From the NCBI RefSeq assembly GCF_902148845.1, contig NC_043745.1, forward strand, positions 32,997,341-33,061,340: a DNA stretch of 64,000 nucleotides, in the 5' to 3' direction. Positions 34,690 through 44,239 of this stretch are shown piece by piece. The first letter of the stretch is position 1; every line of letters begins with the position of its first letter. Made by a program: the position numbers and the translations under genes. The stretch is from Salarias fasciatus. Lineage: Eukaryota > Chordata > Actinopteri > Blenniiformes > Blenniidae. The notes below the pieces were generated by a model. The model was given only the letters and a program-made list of their open reading frames with translations. It was not told where the DNA came from and made no database searches.

Positions 34690-35240
34690 AACCATTCACA
34701 ACAGTTTACCATAGAACAAAAAAAGAGATTAAAAATAGTATCTCTACTGAGATGTTGTTTCAAATAGGCTCAAAGAATGTAGGTTTAGCCAAGTGTCTGC
34801 TCACTTAATATCTAATAATGTCTTGTACGATATTCAGTCTTTAATCCAGGCATTAGGAGGACAGAAAGCATATTTCATTATTGACTTGGGAAATCTTACT
34901 TAATCACAACCAACATTACGGAGGGCGGAATACTACTATCCCAAAAATGATCTCAAAACATCGAATCTGACTTTTTCTCTACTTCACAGTCAATTTCACC
35001 TTTGGAACAATCGTGACAGCGTCTGAGAGAGAAAGGGAGAACTGGGTCTGGTCTATTTTCTTTTCTTTGCACCCGGTAAGTCTGGATTCAAGGTAAATAA
35101 AGCAAGTTTAGCGTCATGCTTAATCTAAAATCCAGCCTGTGAGTGTGTGAGTTTAGCCTTCAGGTGATGAATGATGCTCAGTGCTAAGACGATAATAAAG
35201 CGGAGGACCGTCACTCGTCGCAGAGCTGCTGCACCGGGGA
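34690..35240. other. Gene-free stretch, likely intron 1 of the 10-finger gene
   Basis: No exon or repeat recognised. Confidence 0.35.
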
Positions 35241-35249
35241 GCGGCTTAC

Positions 35250-35361
35250 CTCCGTGAATTTGTTTACCGGTGCGCAGTCACACGGTGTCTCCACCAGCTG
35301 ACGCTTATTTTAAAGCCAATAAAGCGGATAACAGTCCCGGATCGCACTGCTGCTCCGCCAT
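35250..35361 (-). promoter_or_regulatory. Candidate first exon and promoter of the 10-finger gene
   Basis: A G/C-rich patch with, on the minus strand, an ATG at 35361 in a CCGCCAT-type (YY1-like) context, an 18-codon upstream frame (MAEQQCDPGLL...) that closes before the splice site, and a strong donor (CACGGAG|gtaagc, exon end 35250). A CCAAT-like word lies nearby. It could splice to 33959. The short frame would be an upstream ORF. This linkage is inference. Confidence 0.35.
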
Positions 35362-35479
35362 GTTCAATCCGCACACGTAAACAAACTTTATCGATCTACT
35401 TCCACGGTCCGCAACGGCGGTTTGTCAACAGGCAGTGAACGCATCGCCGCCTCCTAGTGTTCAGGAGCGGTACTGCAAC

Positions 35480-36146
35480 GTCAATGGTACTTGTTTGGGA
35501 AGGCTGTGTGTATGTGTGTATTTCCACGTGTGTGACAGATTCAGAGGGTTACGTGTGATAAATAAAGCAGTGGATAAATACTTGAGTATGCGCTGCACTT
35601 CTGAACTCCTCTTTCATCCATTTATCTTCTCTTTTCATGCCATTCTCACCATCTTCCTGAAGCCTGGCAACATGTTCTGTCCAACACTGCTGACTTCTAA
35701 CTCACTCCTTTTTCTTTCATGAAATCTTTTCTTTTTAATGTCTGGGTACTAAAGGCAGAGTAGTAAGAGACAAAAACGGATCATCTTTTTGTCTATGTTC
35801 TCCTGTCTAATCTGAAGCTTTTGCACATTTTTATTTCTTTTTTTTAAATAATCAAATTGAAATTCAGGTCAAAAGATCATATTCAGCAGAAGGAACAGTT
35901 GCATTTGGCTGCACAACACCGACAAAGTTATACTGAATGTTTGAGCCTATATAACAACTCTCCAGGATATTAATCATTCTCAGGGTGATGTTCACACATG
36001 AACAGCTTAGCTTGAACTTTAAAGTAATCGGGGGCATACGGTACTTTTTAGCCCTTGTATGGAAAACAACATGGGTAATGTCTCCCATCACTTATACTAT
36101 GAAGACTTGCACCTAAAACTGTTTAATCTTCTGGTAAAATACTGAC
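35480..36146. other. Gene-free stretch
   Basis: Between the candidate promoter and the THAP relic. No coding exon that continues the THAP relic could be identified here. Confidence 0.4.
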
Positions 36147-36615
36147 CGGCAGAGGGGTGGAGGGTGTAAGCGTGGTCTTCAGGTGCTGCATCTGCATGGG
36201 ATGCACCCTCTGTGCTGCTGCCTAGAACAGGAAAGTCAGAGTCATCTGCCACACAAAGGCATTTTCTTTACACAAATCTCAGTTTTCTGTAAGAAATAAA
36301 GAGTAGGCTTGACAATATATATATGAACAAAAACTACTGACCAGAAGACAGATGGTAGATGTAGTCGTGATCTTGCAGCACTGCACCTGCCTGGGATGCA
36401 TCTTCTGTGCAGGAAACTCAGACTCATCAACAACACTAAGATGTTTTCTTTACACAGATCTCAGTTTTATGCAAGAAAGAAATGGGCTTAAAAAAAAAGA
36501 AAGAGAAACTACTGACCAGAAGACAGATGGCAGGTGTAGTTGTGATCTTTTAGTGCTGGACCTGCACAGGATGTATCCTCTGTGCTGCCGTCTGGAACAG
36601 GAAAAACAGAATCAT
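36147..36615 (-). repeat. Three tandem copies of a 99-base exon with its introns
   Basis: Exon starts are spaced 182 and 188 bases apart on the minus strand, and each exon is followed by GTCAGTA donor sequence. Exon length is divisible by three and both borders are phase 1, so duplication keeps the reading frame. Confidence 0.8.
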
Positions 36616-37161
36616 CTGCAAAATTAAGATGTTTTCTTGATCGTTTGTGAGTCTCTTCCTACAATAAATGTTGATTGTCATCTTGTCAATTTAATACAAT
36701 TCCTTACATTCTACACACTTCTTATGCTATTCCAATGATGCCATTTCAGATTAGCAATATGGTTGCCATGCCATAAACAACAGCATCTTATCAAAGTTAG
36801 TATGATGTGCTGACTTTTCTTTAGTAATTTACTTCCAGTTTTTAGCCATTTTTAAGACAGTCCTCTTACCTCTTCTCCATTCATTCCACTTGAGTCCGGA
36901 TGGCACTGAGCCTTTCTTCGTCTTGTTTCCTCCACAGGTAGAAACATGCTTATTCCCTGGTGTGAAGTGCTGACTGCAGGCAAAAGCGCTCCCACGCAGG
37001 ATTTTAAAAAGGGGCCCTTCATCTTCTTTAATCGCCCTCAACCAACGGGTGTGTGCCTCTGCATCAGCTGGAGAGCCATGGAAAACCCAGATTTGGAAAC
37101 TTTAATTATTTGAACAGCTTGGGACACTGCAGAAGCAGCACCTCAGTGACTGTGGTGCCAT
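36147..37161 (-). pseudogene. THAP-domain gene relic with a triplicated exon
   Basis: The minus-strand exon 37161-36870 encodes a THAP zinc-binding domain: CCFCSVPSCSNN, then FHGSPADAEAHTRWLRAI, ACSQHF (the C-x2-H pair) and KKGSVPSGLKWNEW. An in-frame TAA lies at 37104-37102, between the first cysteines and the rest. Three related phase 1-1 exons follow at 36615-36517, 36427-36342 and 36245-36147 (for example DSVFPVPDGSTEDTS). The outer two are 99 bases and open; the middle one is 86 bases and has lost its acceptor AG. No later exon was found. THAP proteins bind DNA. As written the gene cannot give a full THAP domain, so it is called a relic; an assembly error at the stop is the alternative. 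Confidence 0.7.
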
Positions 37162-37234
37162 GCTTGATGGATGAGCTGCTGTTGGAGATGGGCAGAAGGA
37201 GAACAGGAAGAGATAAGCTGATGAATTACAGCAA

Positions 37235-38485
37235 CATAAATGTAAATCTGACAAAAGGAATAATAGATGAAAATTAAAATCAGATATTGCTTTTGAATTG
37301 TGGTTCAACTGAATTATTTAAAAAAAAACACTAACTCATGAAACAGACCTGGACAAAAATGATGATACCCTGAGAAAAGACTGAAAATAATTTGACCACA
37401 GGGACATGTTCAAACAAAGGTGTGTCCTCTAATTAGCATACCAGGTGTCTCGAAACTTGGAATCAGTTGATCGGGTTCTTTGAAGGGTAACTAGTAGTCA
37501 CCGTGCTGCTGGGTGACATGGTGTGTAACCACACTGAACATGCTGAAGGACAGCGTTGTCTCAGGGAATTACAAAGAACACTATGGACAAGTGAAAGGTA
37601 AATAAATGCTTTAAGACCGTCTACAAGCAGCGGTGACTGTCCTCTGACTACAGCTGCACATATTTTAAGATCCACAGGAGGAAAATTGATGACAAATTGA
37701 AAAAAATGTATAATGCGAAGGGCAACAAAAGAGTTCAGAACAACCTCCAAAGAAATTAAAGGTGACGTCCAAGGTCAGGGTACATCAGTGTGTGAGATCG
37801 CACCATCCGTAAGAGCCAAAGTGGACGTCATGAGAGACGACCAAGGAGGACATCACTGTAAAACACAAATAATATAAAAAGCCAGACCTGAATTTGCCAA
37901 ACTGCATGTTGACAAGTAACAAAGCTTCTGGAAGAATGTCCTTCAGACAGACGAAACAAAACTGGAACTTTTTGGCAGGTGGTGGGTCAGCCACAGGATA
38001 ATGATCAAAAACATCCAAGAATGGTTAAGAGCAAAACAGACTATTCTGAAGTGGCCTTCTCTGAGTCCTGACCTGAATCCTGGTGAACATCTGTGGAAGG
38101 AGCGGAAAGACGCCGTCTGGAGAAGACACCCTTCAAACCTGAGACAAATGGAGACGTTTGCTCATGAGGAGTAGGTCAGAATACCTGCTGAGAGGTGCAC
38201 AGGTCTCATGGAAAGTTACAGAAATAATCTGATTGCTGCAAAAGATTGTGAGACAAAATATGAAGTGAAGGGTACCATCATTTTTGTGTAAGGATTATTT
38301 CTTGAGTTTAAAATATTTCTGTTGAAACACACTTCAAAAGCAAAGCAATGTCTGACTTGCATCAGGTCACTTTTAATACATTTTGTATTTACAATTCTTT
38401 TATCAGATTCAAGTTATTTTTGTGACCATTGTGGGTTTTTCTTTCATTAACAGAGGGGCACCAACAATTTTGAACACATGTGTTG
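37235..38485 (+). mobile_element. Tc1-like DNA transposon, decayed
   Basis: Inner inverted repeats ACAAAAATGATGATACCCT (37353-37371) and its near-perfect complement (38269-38287) lie inside longer terminal repeats. The right end carries GAGGGGCACCAACAATTTTG. The plus strand has Tc1 transposase pieces: FWKNVLQTDETKLELFG (first catalytic D region) and SPDLNPGEHLWKE (NPxEHLW-type block with the last acidic residue). Many stops, frame changes and a central deletion separate them, so it cannot make transposase. The outer boundaries are approximate. Confidence 0.85.
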
Positions 38486-38489
38486 CATA

Positions 38490-39450
38490 TCGTCTCACTT
38501 AGTATCTGTGAAGCTGTTGTAAATGTTATTGGAACAGGTGAGTTAGGACACATTAATACTCAGAAAAAATGCCAAACATGAAATGTAAATACACTTGGTT
38601 GAGCACTGACAGCTATGTTGTCTGAATAGGTGGAAATATCAGTATTATTTCATTGCCTTTTTGTCTGATAGGTGGGCATTGTATAATGCAAATTGACAGA
38701 ATGTTTCTGAGCAAAGAAGGACAATTATGGCAGAAGTTCTGGGAGGTGGAACCAAAGCCTTTTCTGACGGGGCAGCAATGTGACAACTGCCTCAATTAAT
38801 GCAAGAAAGGCTCAGATGTCCGTTGTCAAAGTCAGTCGTAACTTAAATTACTGAAGCAAAAACCATGTTGCACGAGCAGCTTGTTTATTATATCAAGTGA
38901 ATTACAACATGCTGTCTTATCTTTGTCAAAATAACCAACAAAATTTAAACCCTTTAGTGATCAGGAAATAAAGGAAATAATAATTTTTTTTTTTTTTTTT
39001 TTTTTACAACAAGATAAGTTTTAGTGTGAAATGCTTAGTGTTATAATTTTTTTTCAAAGCAGCCAAAAAAATGAAAACAAAAATCCAATTGCATCCATTC
39101 AAAATAAAAAAAGTTGGTGCGTGTTTTTTTTTTTTAATAAAAATACACATTTGTTAAAAGCAAAACAATTAAATTTAAAAAGTTTCCTTTTTTTGGAATA
39201 GAAATAAATAAAATGTTTCAGGTAAATTATGATGTGGGCAGTACCTGGCATGCCAGACCAATAAAACAAGACAGCAAAATCACTGTGATTTTTAGATTTT
39301 TCAGTCTCCACAAATGATAAATATGGCAACTTCTTTGTTACTCCTACATGTTTCCTCTTCTTGAAATGTTCCCACAAACTATTGCACCAAAATAATATTT
39401 CACTTTTTAAGCAGCTTCTGTTTTTCCCACATGAAACCCCAGAAGAGTTA
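38490..39450. other. Gene-free stretch, 3' region of the 11-finger gene
   Basis: Contains a 22-base T run (about 38984-39005) and A/T-rich DNA. No exon recognised. Confidence 0.4.
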
Positions 39451-39453
39451 AAG

Positions 39454-41097
39454 TTAAATATCCCCACAGGCTGCTTTATTTGCAGTGTGGACTTTCATGT
39501 GTCTTTTCAAAAGTAAGTTTCTTGCAAATCTTTTTCCGCAATCGTCACAGCCGAACGGTTTTTCTTCTGCGTGCACGCTCATGTGCACTTTCATTTGTGA
39601 CTTCTGTTTGAATTTTTTCCCGCATTTATCACACTCGAATGGTTTCTCCCCCGTGTGGACTCTCATGTGCTGGTCCAGGTTCGTTTTTACTGAAAAGCCT
39701 TTGCCACAGCTGCTGCAGCTGAAGGGCTTCTCTCCCGTGTGCACGCTCATGTGTTTCTGCAAGTTTTTCTTGAGCGTGAATTTTTTCTGACAGACTTCAC
39801 AGTCGAAGGGTTTCTCTCCTGTGTGGACTCTCCTGTGGGATTTCAAATAGGACTCAAATTTAAATGTTTTTCCACAATCGTCACAACTGAACGGCGTCAC
39901 TTTAGTGTGAACTCTCATGTGTGATTTCAGGTAGGACTTCTGCATGAACTTCTTCCCACAAACAGCACAGTCGAACGGCTTTTCTCCGGTGTGGAGTCTC
40001 ATGTGTGCTTTCATGTGCGAGTGTTGTTTAAACTTCTTGCCACACGTTTCGCAGTCGAACGGTCTTTCTCCTGTGTGGTTTCTCATGTGCAAGGCAAGAT
40101 TTGTCTTAACTGAAAAACCCCGTCCACAAAAGCTGCAACTAAACGGTTTCTCTCCTGTGTGGACGCTCATGTGTGCTTTCACGTGAGACTTGAGTTTAAA
40201 TTTTTTCCCGCACACGTCGCAGCTGAAAGGCTTCTCGCCTGTGTGGACTCTCATGTGCGTGCTGAGGTTGGAGCTGTCGGTGAACCCTCGACCACAGAAG
40301 CTGCAGCTGAACGGCTTCTCCCCGGTGTGAATCCTCACGTGTACCTTCAGTTGTGAGCTCTGCCTGAATGTTTTTCCACAATCACCACACACAAACGGTT
40401 TTTCTTCCTTGTGGATGGGCTGCTTGGACATGTAGTGTTTGACACACAGAGAACAGCTTTCCTCAGAGTGTGATAACGAATGCCCACCATCGTCGTCATC
40501 GGGACCGCTGTCGGAGTCATCGTCCTCATCGCTGACGTCAGTCTCAGAGAAGTCCGAATCCTCCTCGTCAGTGTTTGGTTGAATGTGACCGCTGACCAGA
40601 TCTGATCCTCCATAGTGCTCTCCATCGCTTTCTGATTTCATCTGTGTGAAAGAGCTGCTGCTTGAGGGCTCTTCCTCTTTTACAGTTTCAGTCTGGATGG
40701 GATGAAGCTCCTCCTCCTCATCTTCACTCTTCACAGTAACGACTGAAAACCAGGTGATGTCTTCCTCTGACTCGCTGAGCTGCCCTGCCTGCTGACTTTC
40801 ATCTTGCTCCGCCAGTTCCTCCTTCATGTGAAGGAGCTTCGGGTCCTGCTGGTCCAGACTGGAGCTCCAGTCCTGGAGATCTTCCTCTTTAACCACCACC
40901 AGCTTCTGGATACCTGCAGCCGGTGTCCATGAGCCGGAGCTGAGGGAGGCTGCAGCTGACTGGTGACGCTGTAATGACTGAGGCTCCTCTTCATCTTCTT
41001 CACATTTCACGCACACAGTGGAGAACGCAGTGACGCCCTCCTCTTCCTCCTTCATGTCGGTGAGCTCTGGGTCCGACTGGTCCAGCTCATCCTTCAT
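39454..41097 (-). CDS. C2H2 zinc-finger protein, 11 fingers
   Basis: Large minus-strand coding exon whose acceptor (TTTCAG|TGTTGCC) is at 41131-41130. The first methionine in the exon is at 41097 (MKDELDQSDPELTDMKEEEE), giving about 547 residues. The acidic N-terminal half has HMKEELAEQDE and [10 protein letters not shown] repeats and a run of D/S residues. Eleven C2H2 fingers follow, most with TGEKP linkers. Splice site, leader residues and several finger types match the gene at 32275, so the two are tandem duplicates separated by the THAP relic and Tc1 element. A nuclear DNA-binding role follows from the family; targets are unknown. The upstream exon was not found. Confidence 0.88.
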   Translation of the reverse strand: MKDELDQSDPELTDMKEEEEGVTAFSTVCVKCEEDEEEPQSLQRHQSAAASLSSGSWTPAAGIQKLVVVKEEDLQDWSSSLDQQDPKLLHMKEELAEQDESQQAGQLSESEEDITWFSVVTVKSEDEEEELHPIQTETVKEEEPSSSSSFTQMKSESDGEHYGGSDLVSGHIQPNTDEEDSDFSETDVSDEDDDSDSGPDDDDGGHSLSHSEESCSLCVKHYMSKQPIHKEEKPFVCGDCGKTFRQSSQLKVHVRIHTGEKPFSCSFCGRGFTDSSNLSTHMRVHTGEKPFSCDVCGKKFKLKSHVKAHMSVHTGEKPFSCSFCGRGFSVKTNLALHMRNHTGERPFDCETCGKKFKQHSHMKAHMRLHTGEKPFDCAVCGKKFMQKSYLKSHMRVHTKVTPFSCDDCGKTFKFESYLKSHRRVHTGEKPFDCEVCQKKFTLKKNLQKHMSVHTGEKPFSCSSCGKGFSVKTNLDQHMRVHTGEKPFECDKCGKKFKQKSQMKVHMSVHAEEKPFGCDDCGKRFARNLLLKRHMKVHTANKAACGDI

Positions 41098-41554
41098 CAC
41101 CACCAGCTGCTCGACAGGTGCAGGCAACACTGAAACACACACAAAATTACTTGAAATAAAACTTCATAATAACAAAGATTACACTGGTTTGGATCTGGCT
41201 TTACAAGTGAAAGTGTTCTCAAAAACAGTCTCTTACAGAATAACTGATGTTACAGCAACCTCACTAGCAATATAGTTTACTGAATATTATTGTAGAGTCA
41301 CTGATCTCTTGGCCCGAGAAACAATAATGTTCACTATTGTGCCTGAAACAGTGCAATCCTCATGTAAGAAATTACAAATAGTGGCCACATCTATGGAAAA
41401 TGTTATTATTACTCTGACTCCTTTAATTTTCATTTAAACCACATGACAAAAGCAAAACACAGTTCACAGGTCACAGTGTAGCAAAAACAAAATAAACAGA
41501 TAACAGGATAATACTGAATAAACTAAGATTTAAAAAAAAACTATAACTGTAATA

Positions 41555-41584
41555 CACACACACACACACATATGTGTGTGTTTG

Positions 41585-41646
<62 letters not shown>

Positions 41647-41669
41647 CATATATATACATATACATATAC

Positions 41670-41705
<36 letters not shown>
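41555..41705. repeat. CA/TG block followed by long TA/TACA repeat
   Basis: ACACACACACAC, ATATGTGTGTGT, then about 110 bases of TA and TACATA units. The CA block and following TG block are inverted copies, and TA repeats are self-complementary, so the tract can fold on itself. Confidence 0.95.
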
Positions 41706-41707
<2 letters not shown>

Positions 41708-41800
41708 TATTTCACAGTACACAGAAGCAACAACAGCTAGCAGTGATGGTCAGTAGCAATGCACAGCTTAAGACCACAAAAGCATTCAGCGACGTCACTG

Positions 41801-41831
<31 letters not shown>

Positions 41832-42059
41832 CTGTTAAGCAGAATCAACCAAGCGTCAGATTGTTTCCCCACACAGAAAACCAGACCGGTGTGAGAGGTC
41901 AGTCTTAATGCAATGATGTGTTGTTGCAAGAGGAATAATTATAGTGCCATGAAGGGTCATTCTACCTACCAGAATGGACCCCCTGGTGGGCTGGATTTGT
42001 TCCACAACAGACTGTATGTTTGAAATCACTGGACAAGACCATCTAAACAAGCCAACCCA

Positions 42060-42150
42060 TCTTCTGTTCTGCTTTATCCTGTTCAGAGCTGCAAGGCACT
42101 GCAGTCAAAGAAAGAGTACACAGTAGATAGGTCACCAATCCATGCTTACA
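42060..42150. repeat. Dispersed repeat relic (copy 3 of 3)
   Basis: Contains GTCACCAATCCATGCTTACAG in the same order as the other two copies, strongly diverged. Confidence 0.35.
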
Positions 42151-42325
42151 GACAGAGTTGTGTCATAGGTCATGTGACCGCCCATAGCAACTGTCCGCCA
42201 TTTGGCTCAAAGGGGAAAAACAACAGCCTCACGCTGTTCATTGTGCCTTGTGCGTTGCGGTTTTAGGTGTTATTGTAGTGTAATTTTACATTTGTTCAGT
42301 GAGTGGAAGGTCTTGTCGGCTATAG

Positions 42326-42510
42326 ATGGCCTACACATACTACGTCGAGCTTTCTGGGGATAGTTTGGCCTGATGTAGGGCAAAATTGGACATTGTGGGT
42401 GTAAAAGTGTGCCCCTTCAGACTCCCTGCTGACAAGTGGATGAACAACCCGAGGACATGGCCTAAACTGCAGTACGCAGACTTGTTCTGCTACCTGATCA
42501 CAACTCCTGG
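42326..42510 (+). pseudogene. Relic exon of a fish gene family with an MAxYYVEL start
   Basis: The plus frame reads MAYTYYVELSGDSLA, a TGA stop, then CRAKLDIVG, CPFRLPADKW and WPKLQYADLFCYLITTPG, ending at a donor-like CTG|gtaaga. This resembles the first exon of a large uncharacterised fish family whose longer members carry SWIM and YqaJ domains (recalled resemblance, not a search). The in-frame stop makes it a relic. It ends just short of the THAP gene's last exon on the other strand. Confidence 0.4.
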
Positions 42511-42571
42511 TAAGAAGAATTATAATTTTGTCTCGAACAGTAGTGGCAAAGAGTTCCACAACCCTGCAGCA

Positions 42572-43986
42572 TTAACTGAGAAGCAATTCTGTCCAAATGT
42601 GAAGGATCTCAAATGCGCATAACAGTTTTTCTAACACCTCTTCATCACATGATTTCTTACGTCTTTTGCACTTTCGTTGTAGCCTGTCGTCTCTGGCTAA
42701 CTTACGTCCAGATGAGCTGGGTGTTGTTTTGTGAGGGAAGATAGATGGTACATAATCCGGGTGAGTAGTGTCATTATTCTTGGCTCCTGCAAAAAAAGTA
42801 AAATAAAATATATTAATAAAAAATAATAAACAAATGGGAAATAGACTACATTTAGATCAATCATTGCATAAGTCTTTCAAAGATGTCAGGTAAAAAGGCA
42901 AAGCAATCAAGCAACCTGTCATTTCCCTGTGAGAGGAAAGCCCTCTATACATAGGGTGACCATATTTTGATTTCCAAAAAAGAGGACAACCAGCAGGGCC
43001 TTGAGACACAAATTCAGATAGGTTTCTCGGAGGTTGAACATGCTTTATTAGTCAGTGGTGCAAAATTAACTTCTGTAATAAAATGAAATGAAATCTATAA
43101 AAATGTATATAAAAAAGTAACAGCTCTCTTACACTCTTTTCAAATAAGCAAATAAATAATATTAAATAATTTTCTAAATATGAACTCTTCAGTTAGAAAA
43201 TCCAGCTTCAACAATATATCTCTTAATAACTGTAATAAGATAAATAATAAGATACATTTCACAAAAATACTAACTTAACAAACAAAAAGGATATGTACTT
43301 TTCATCTTTAGTTGTCTTCGTCATCCTTCTGTTCTTGCTTGCACTCCGCCTCCCATATGTCCCAACCAGGACGGTATTTTGGAATTTTTTTAGCAATTCA
43401 TGAGTGAAGCGGCACTGTCTGAACAGCCCTGTCTGCTCCGCTCCTCTGTGTGTGTGTGCGCAATCTCGTGCAACAAAGTAGTATCATAGTATTGTGTGCA
43501 AAGCGCCGGTCAGTTTACGTTCACGCGTAATTGTGTTATAAAAACAGTGAACACCGGACATTTTCCTGAATTTATAAAATCCGCCCGGACGCCCTGGACA
43601 GAACATAAAGTGGACATGTCCGGGAAAAAGAGGACTCTTCGTCACCCTATATATACAGCCCAGGTTTAGAGACAGTGCAGGAGGAAGAGGAGGACAGGGT
43701 GGAAGAGACAAAAAAAACACTGAAAAAGTATCAGGAGTAATAAGTACATACCTGAAATAAAATGAGCTGAGCACACATATGTGTAATCAGATCTTGGGTG
43801 CCATAAGTTGTTGTGGAGAGGGGTCAGACGATTTTCTGATTTCGATGTTGCCTTTCGGTTTATGGCTTGCAGCCACAGTTGGCGCCTTTCTGGTTCCGTG
43901 CACTCACTCGGTATCATATAAAATGACAGAGTAGGATTTTTGCTTTTGTTGTTGGTGCAGCCGACCACACAACAACTCTTAACCAT
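42572..43986 (-). CDS. THAP-domain protein, two exons
   Basis: Exon 43986-43752 and exon 42786-42572 (stop TAA) join in frame over GT-AG borders to give 149 residues. The THAP domain is complete: CCVVGC (C-x4-C), the conserved proline in YMIP, LWLQAI, VCSAHF (C-x2-H), then YVPSIF, the AVPTIF-type box. A basic tail (RKLARDD, KCKRRKK) follows. I chose MVKSCC at 43986 because THAP domains sit at the very N-terminus and this ATG has A at -3 and G at +4; in-frame ATGs at 44058 and 44067 would add about 25 residues. The product is a likely nuclear DNA binder. The intron holds a hAT-like MITE. It shares a promoter with golgb1. Confidence 0.78.
42952..43649. mobile_element. hAT-like non-autonomous element
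   Basis: About 698 bases ending TAGGGTGAC ... GTCACCCTA, with 8-base flanks TCTATACA and TATATACA (one mismatch), the size of a hAT target duplication. No transposase frame. It lies in the THAP gene intron. Confidence 0.65.
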
Positions 43987-44078
43987 TTTAGAACCTCTCT
44001 CGTCTGTCGAAGCTAGCGAAGACGACAGACAGCGTTCCCCTTTGCTTCTGGTTGCCATAGGGGGCAACGCGAATCCTA

Positions 44079-44130
44079 CTTCCGGTTTCCGGTTCGTGCG
44101 CTGACGTCATCGCGCATGCGCACTTCCCTC
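44079..44130. promoter_or_regulatory. Bidirectional promoter between the THAP gene and golgb1
   Basis: In a G/C-rich gap of about 150 bases between opposite-facing genes lie an ETS site (CTTCCGG, 44079-44085), a palindromic CRE (TGACGTCA, 44102-44109) and a perfect NRF1 palindrome (GCGCATGCGC, 44112-44121). There is no TATA box. This is the usual make-up of a housekeeping divergent promoter. Confidence 0.7.
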
Positions 44131-44139
44131 ACAGTTGTC

Positions 44140-44231
44140 TGTTGACAAACGTGAACGATGCTGATCCCGATCCCGGTTTGTGGAATTTAAATGTAACTGG
44201 ATTTCATCGACATGTTTCAGGCGTGAACCCG
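44140..44231 (+). other. golgb1: Non-coding exon 1 of golgb1
   Basis: Inferred leader just downstream of the CRE/NRF1 cluster, ending in a donor (AACCCG|gtgagc, exon end 44231). The 5' boundary is a guess. Confidence 0.5.
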
Positions 44232-44239
44232 GTGAGCGC

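Noticed and set aside
35864-36091. 75-codon minus-strand frame after the THAP relic
   Set aside because: Considered as a further exon, but it has no fitting acceptor in phase 1 and no recognisable motif.
41471-41805. Frames of alternating I/Y residues
   Set aside because: Translation of the TA/TACA repeat, not protein.
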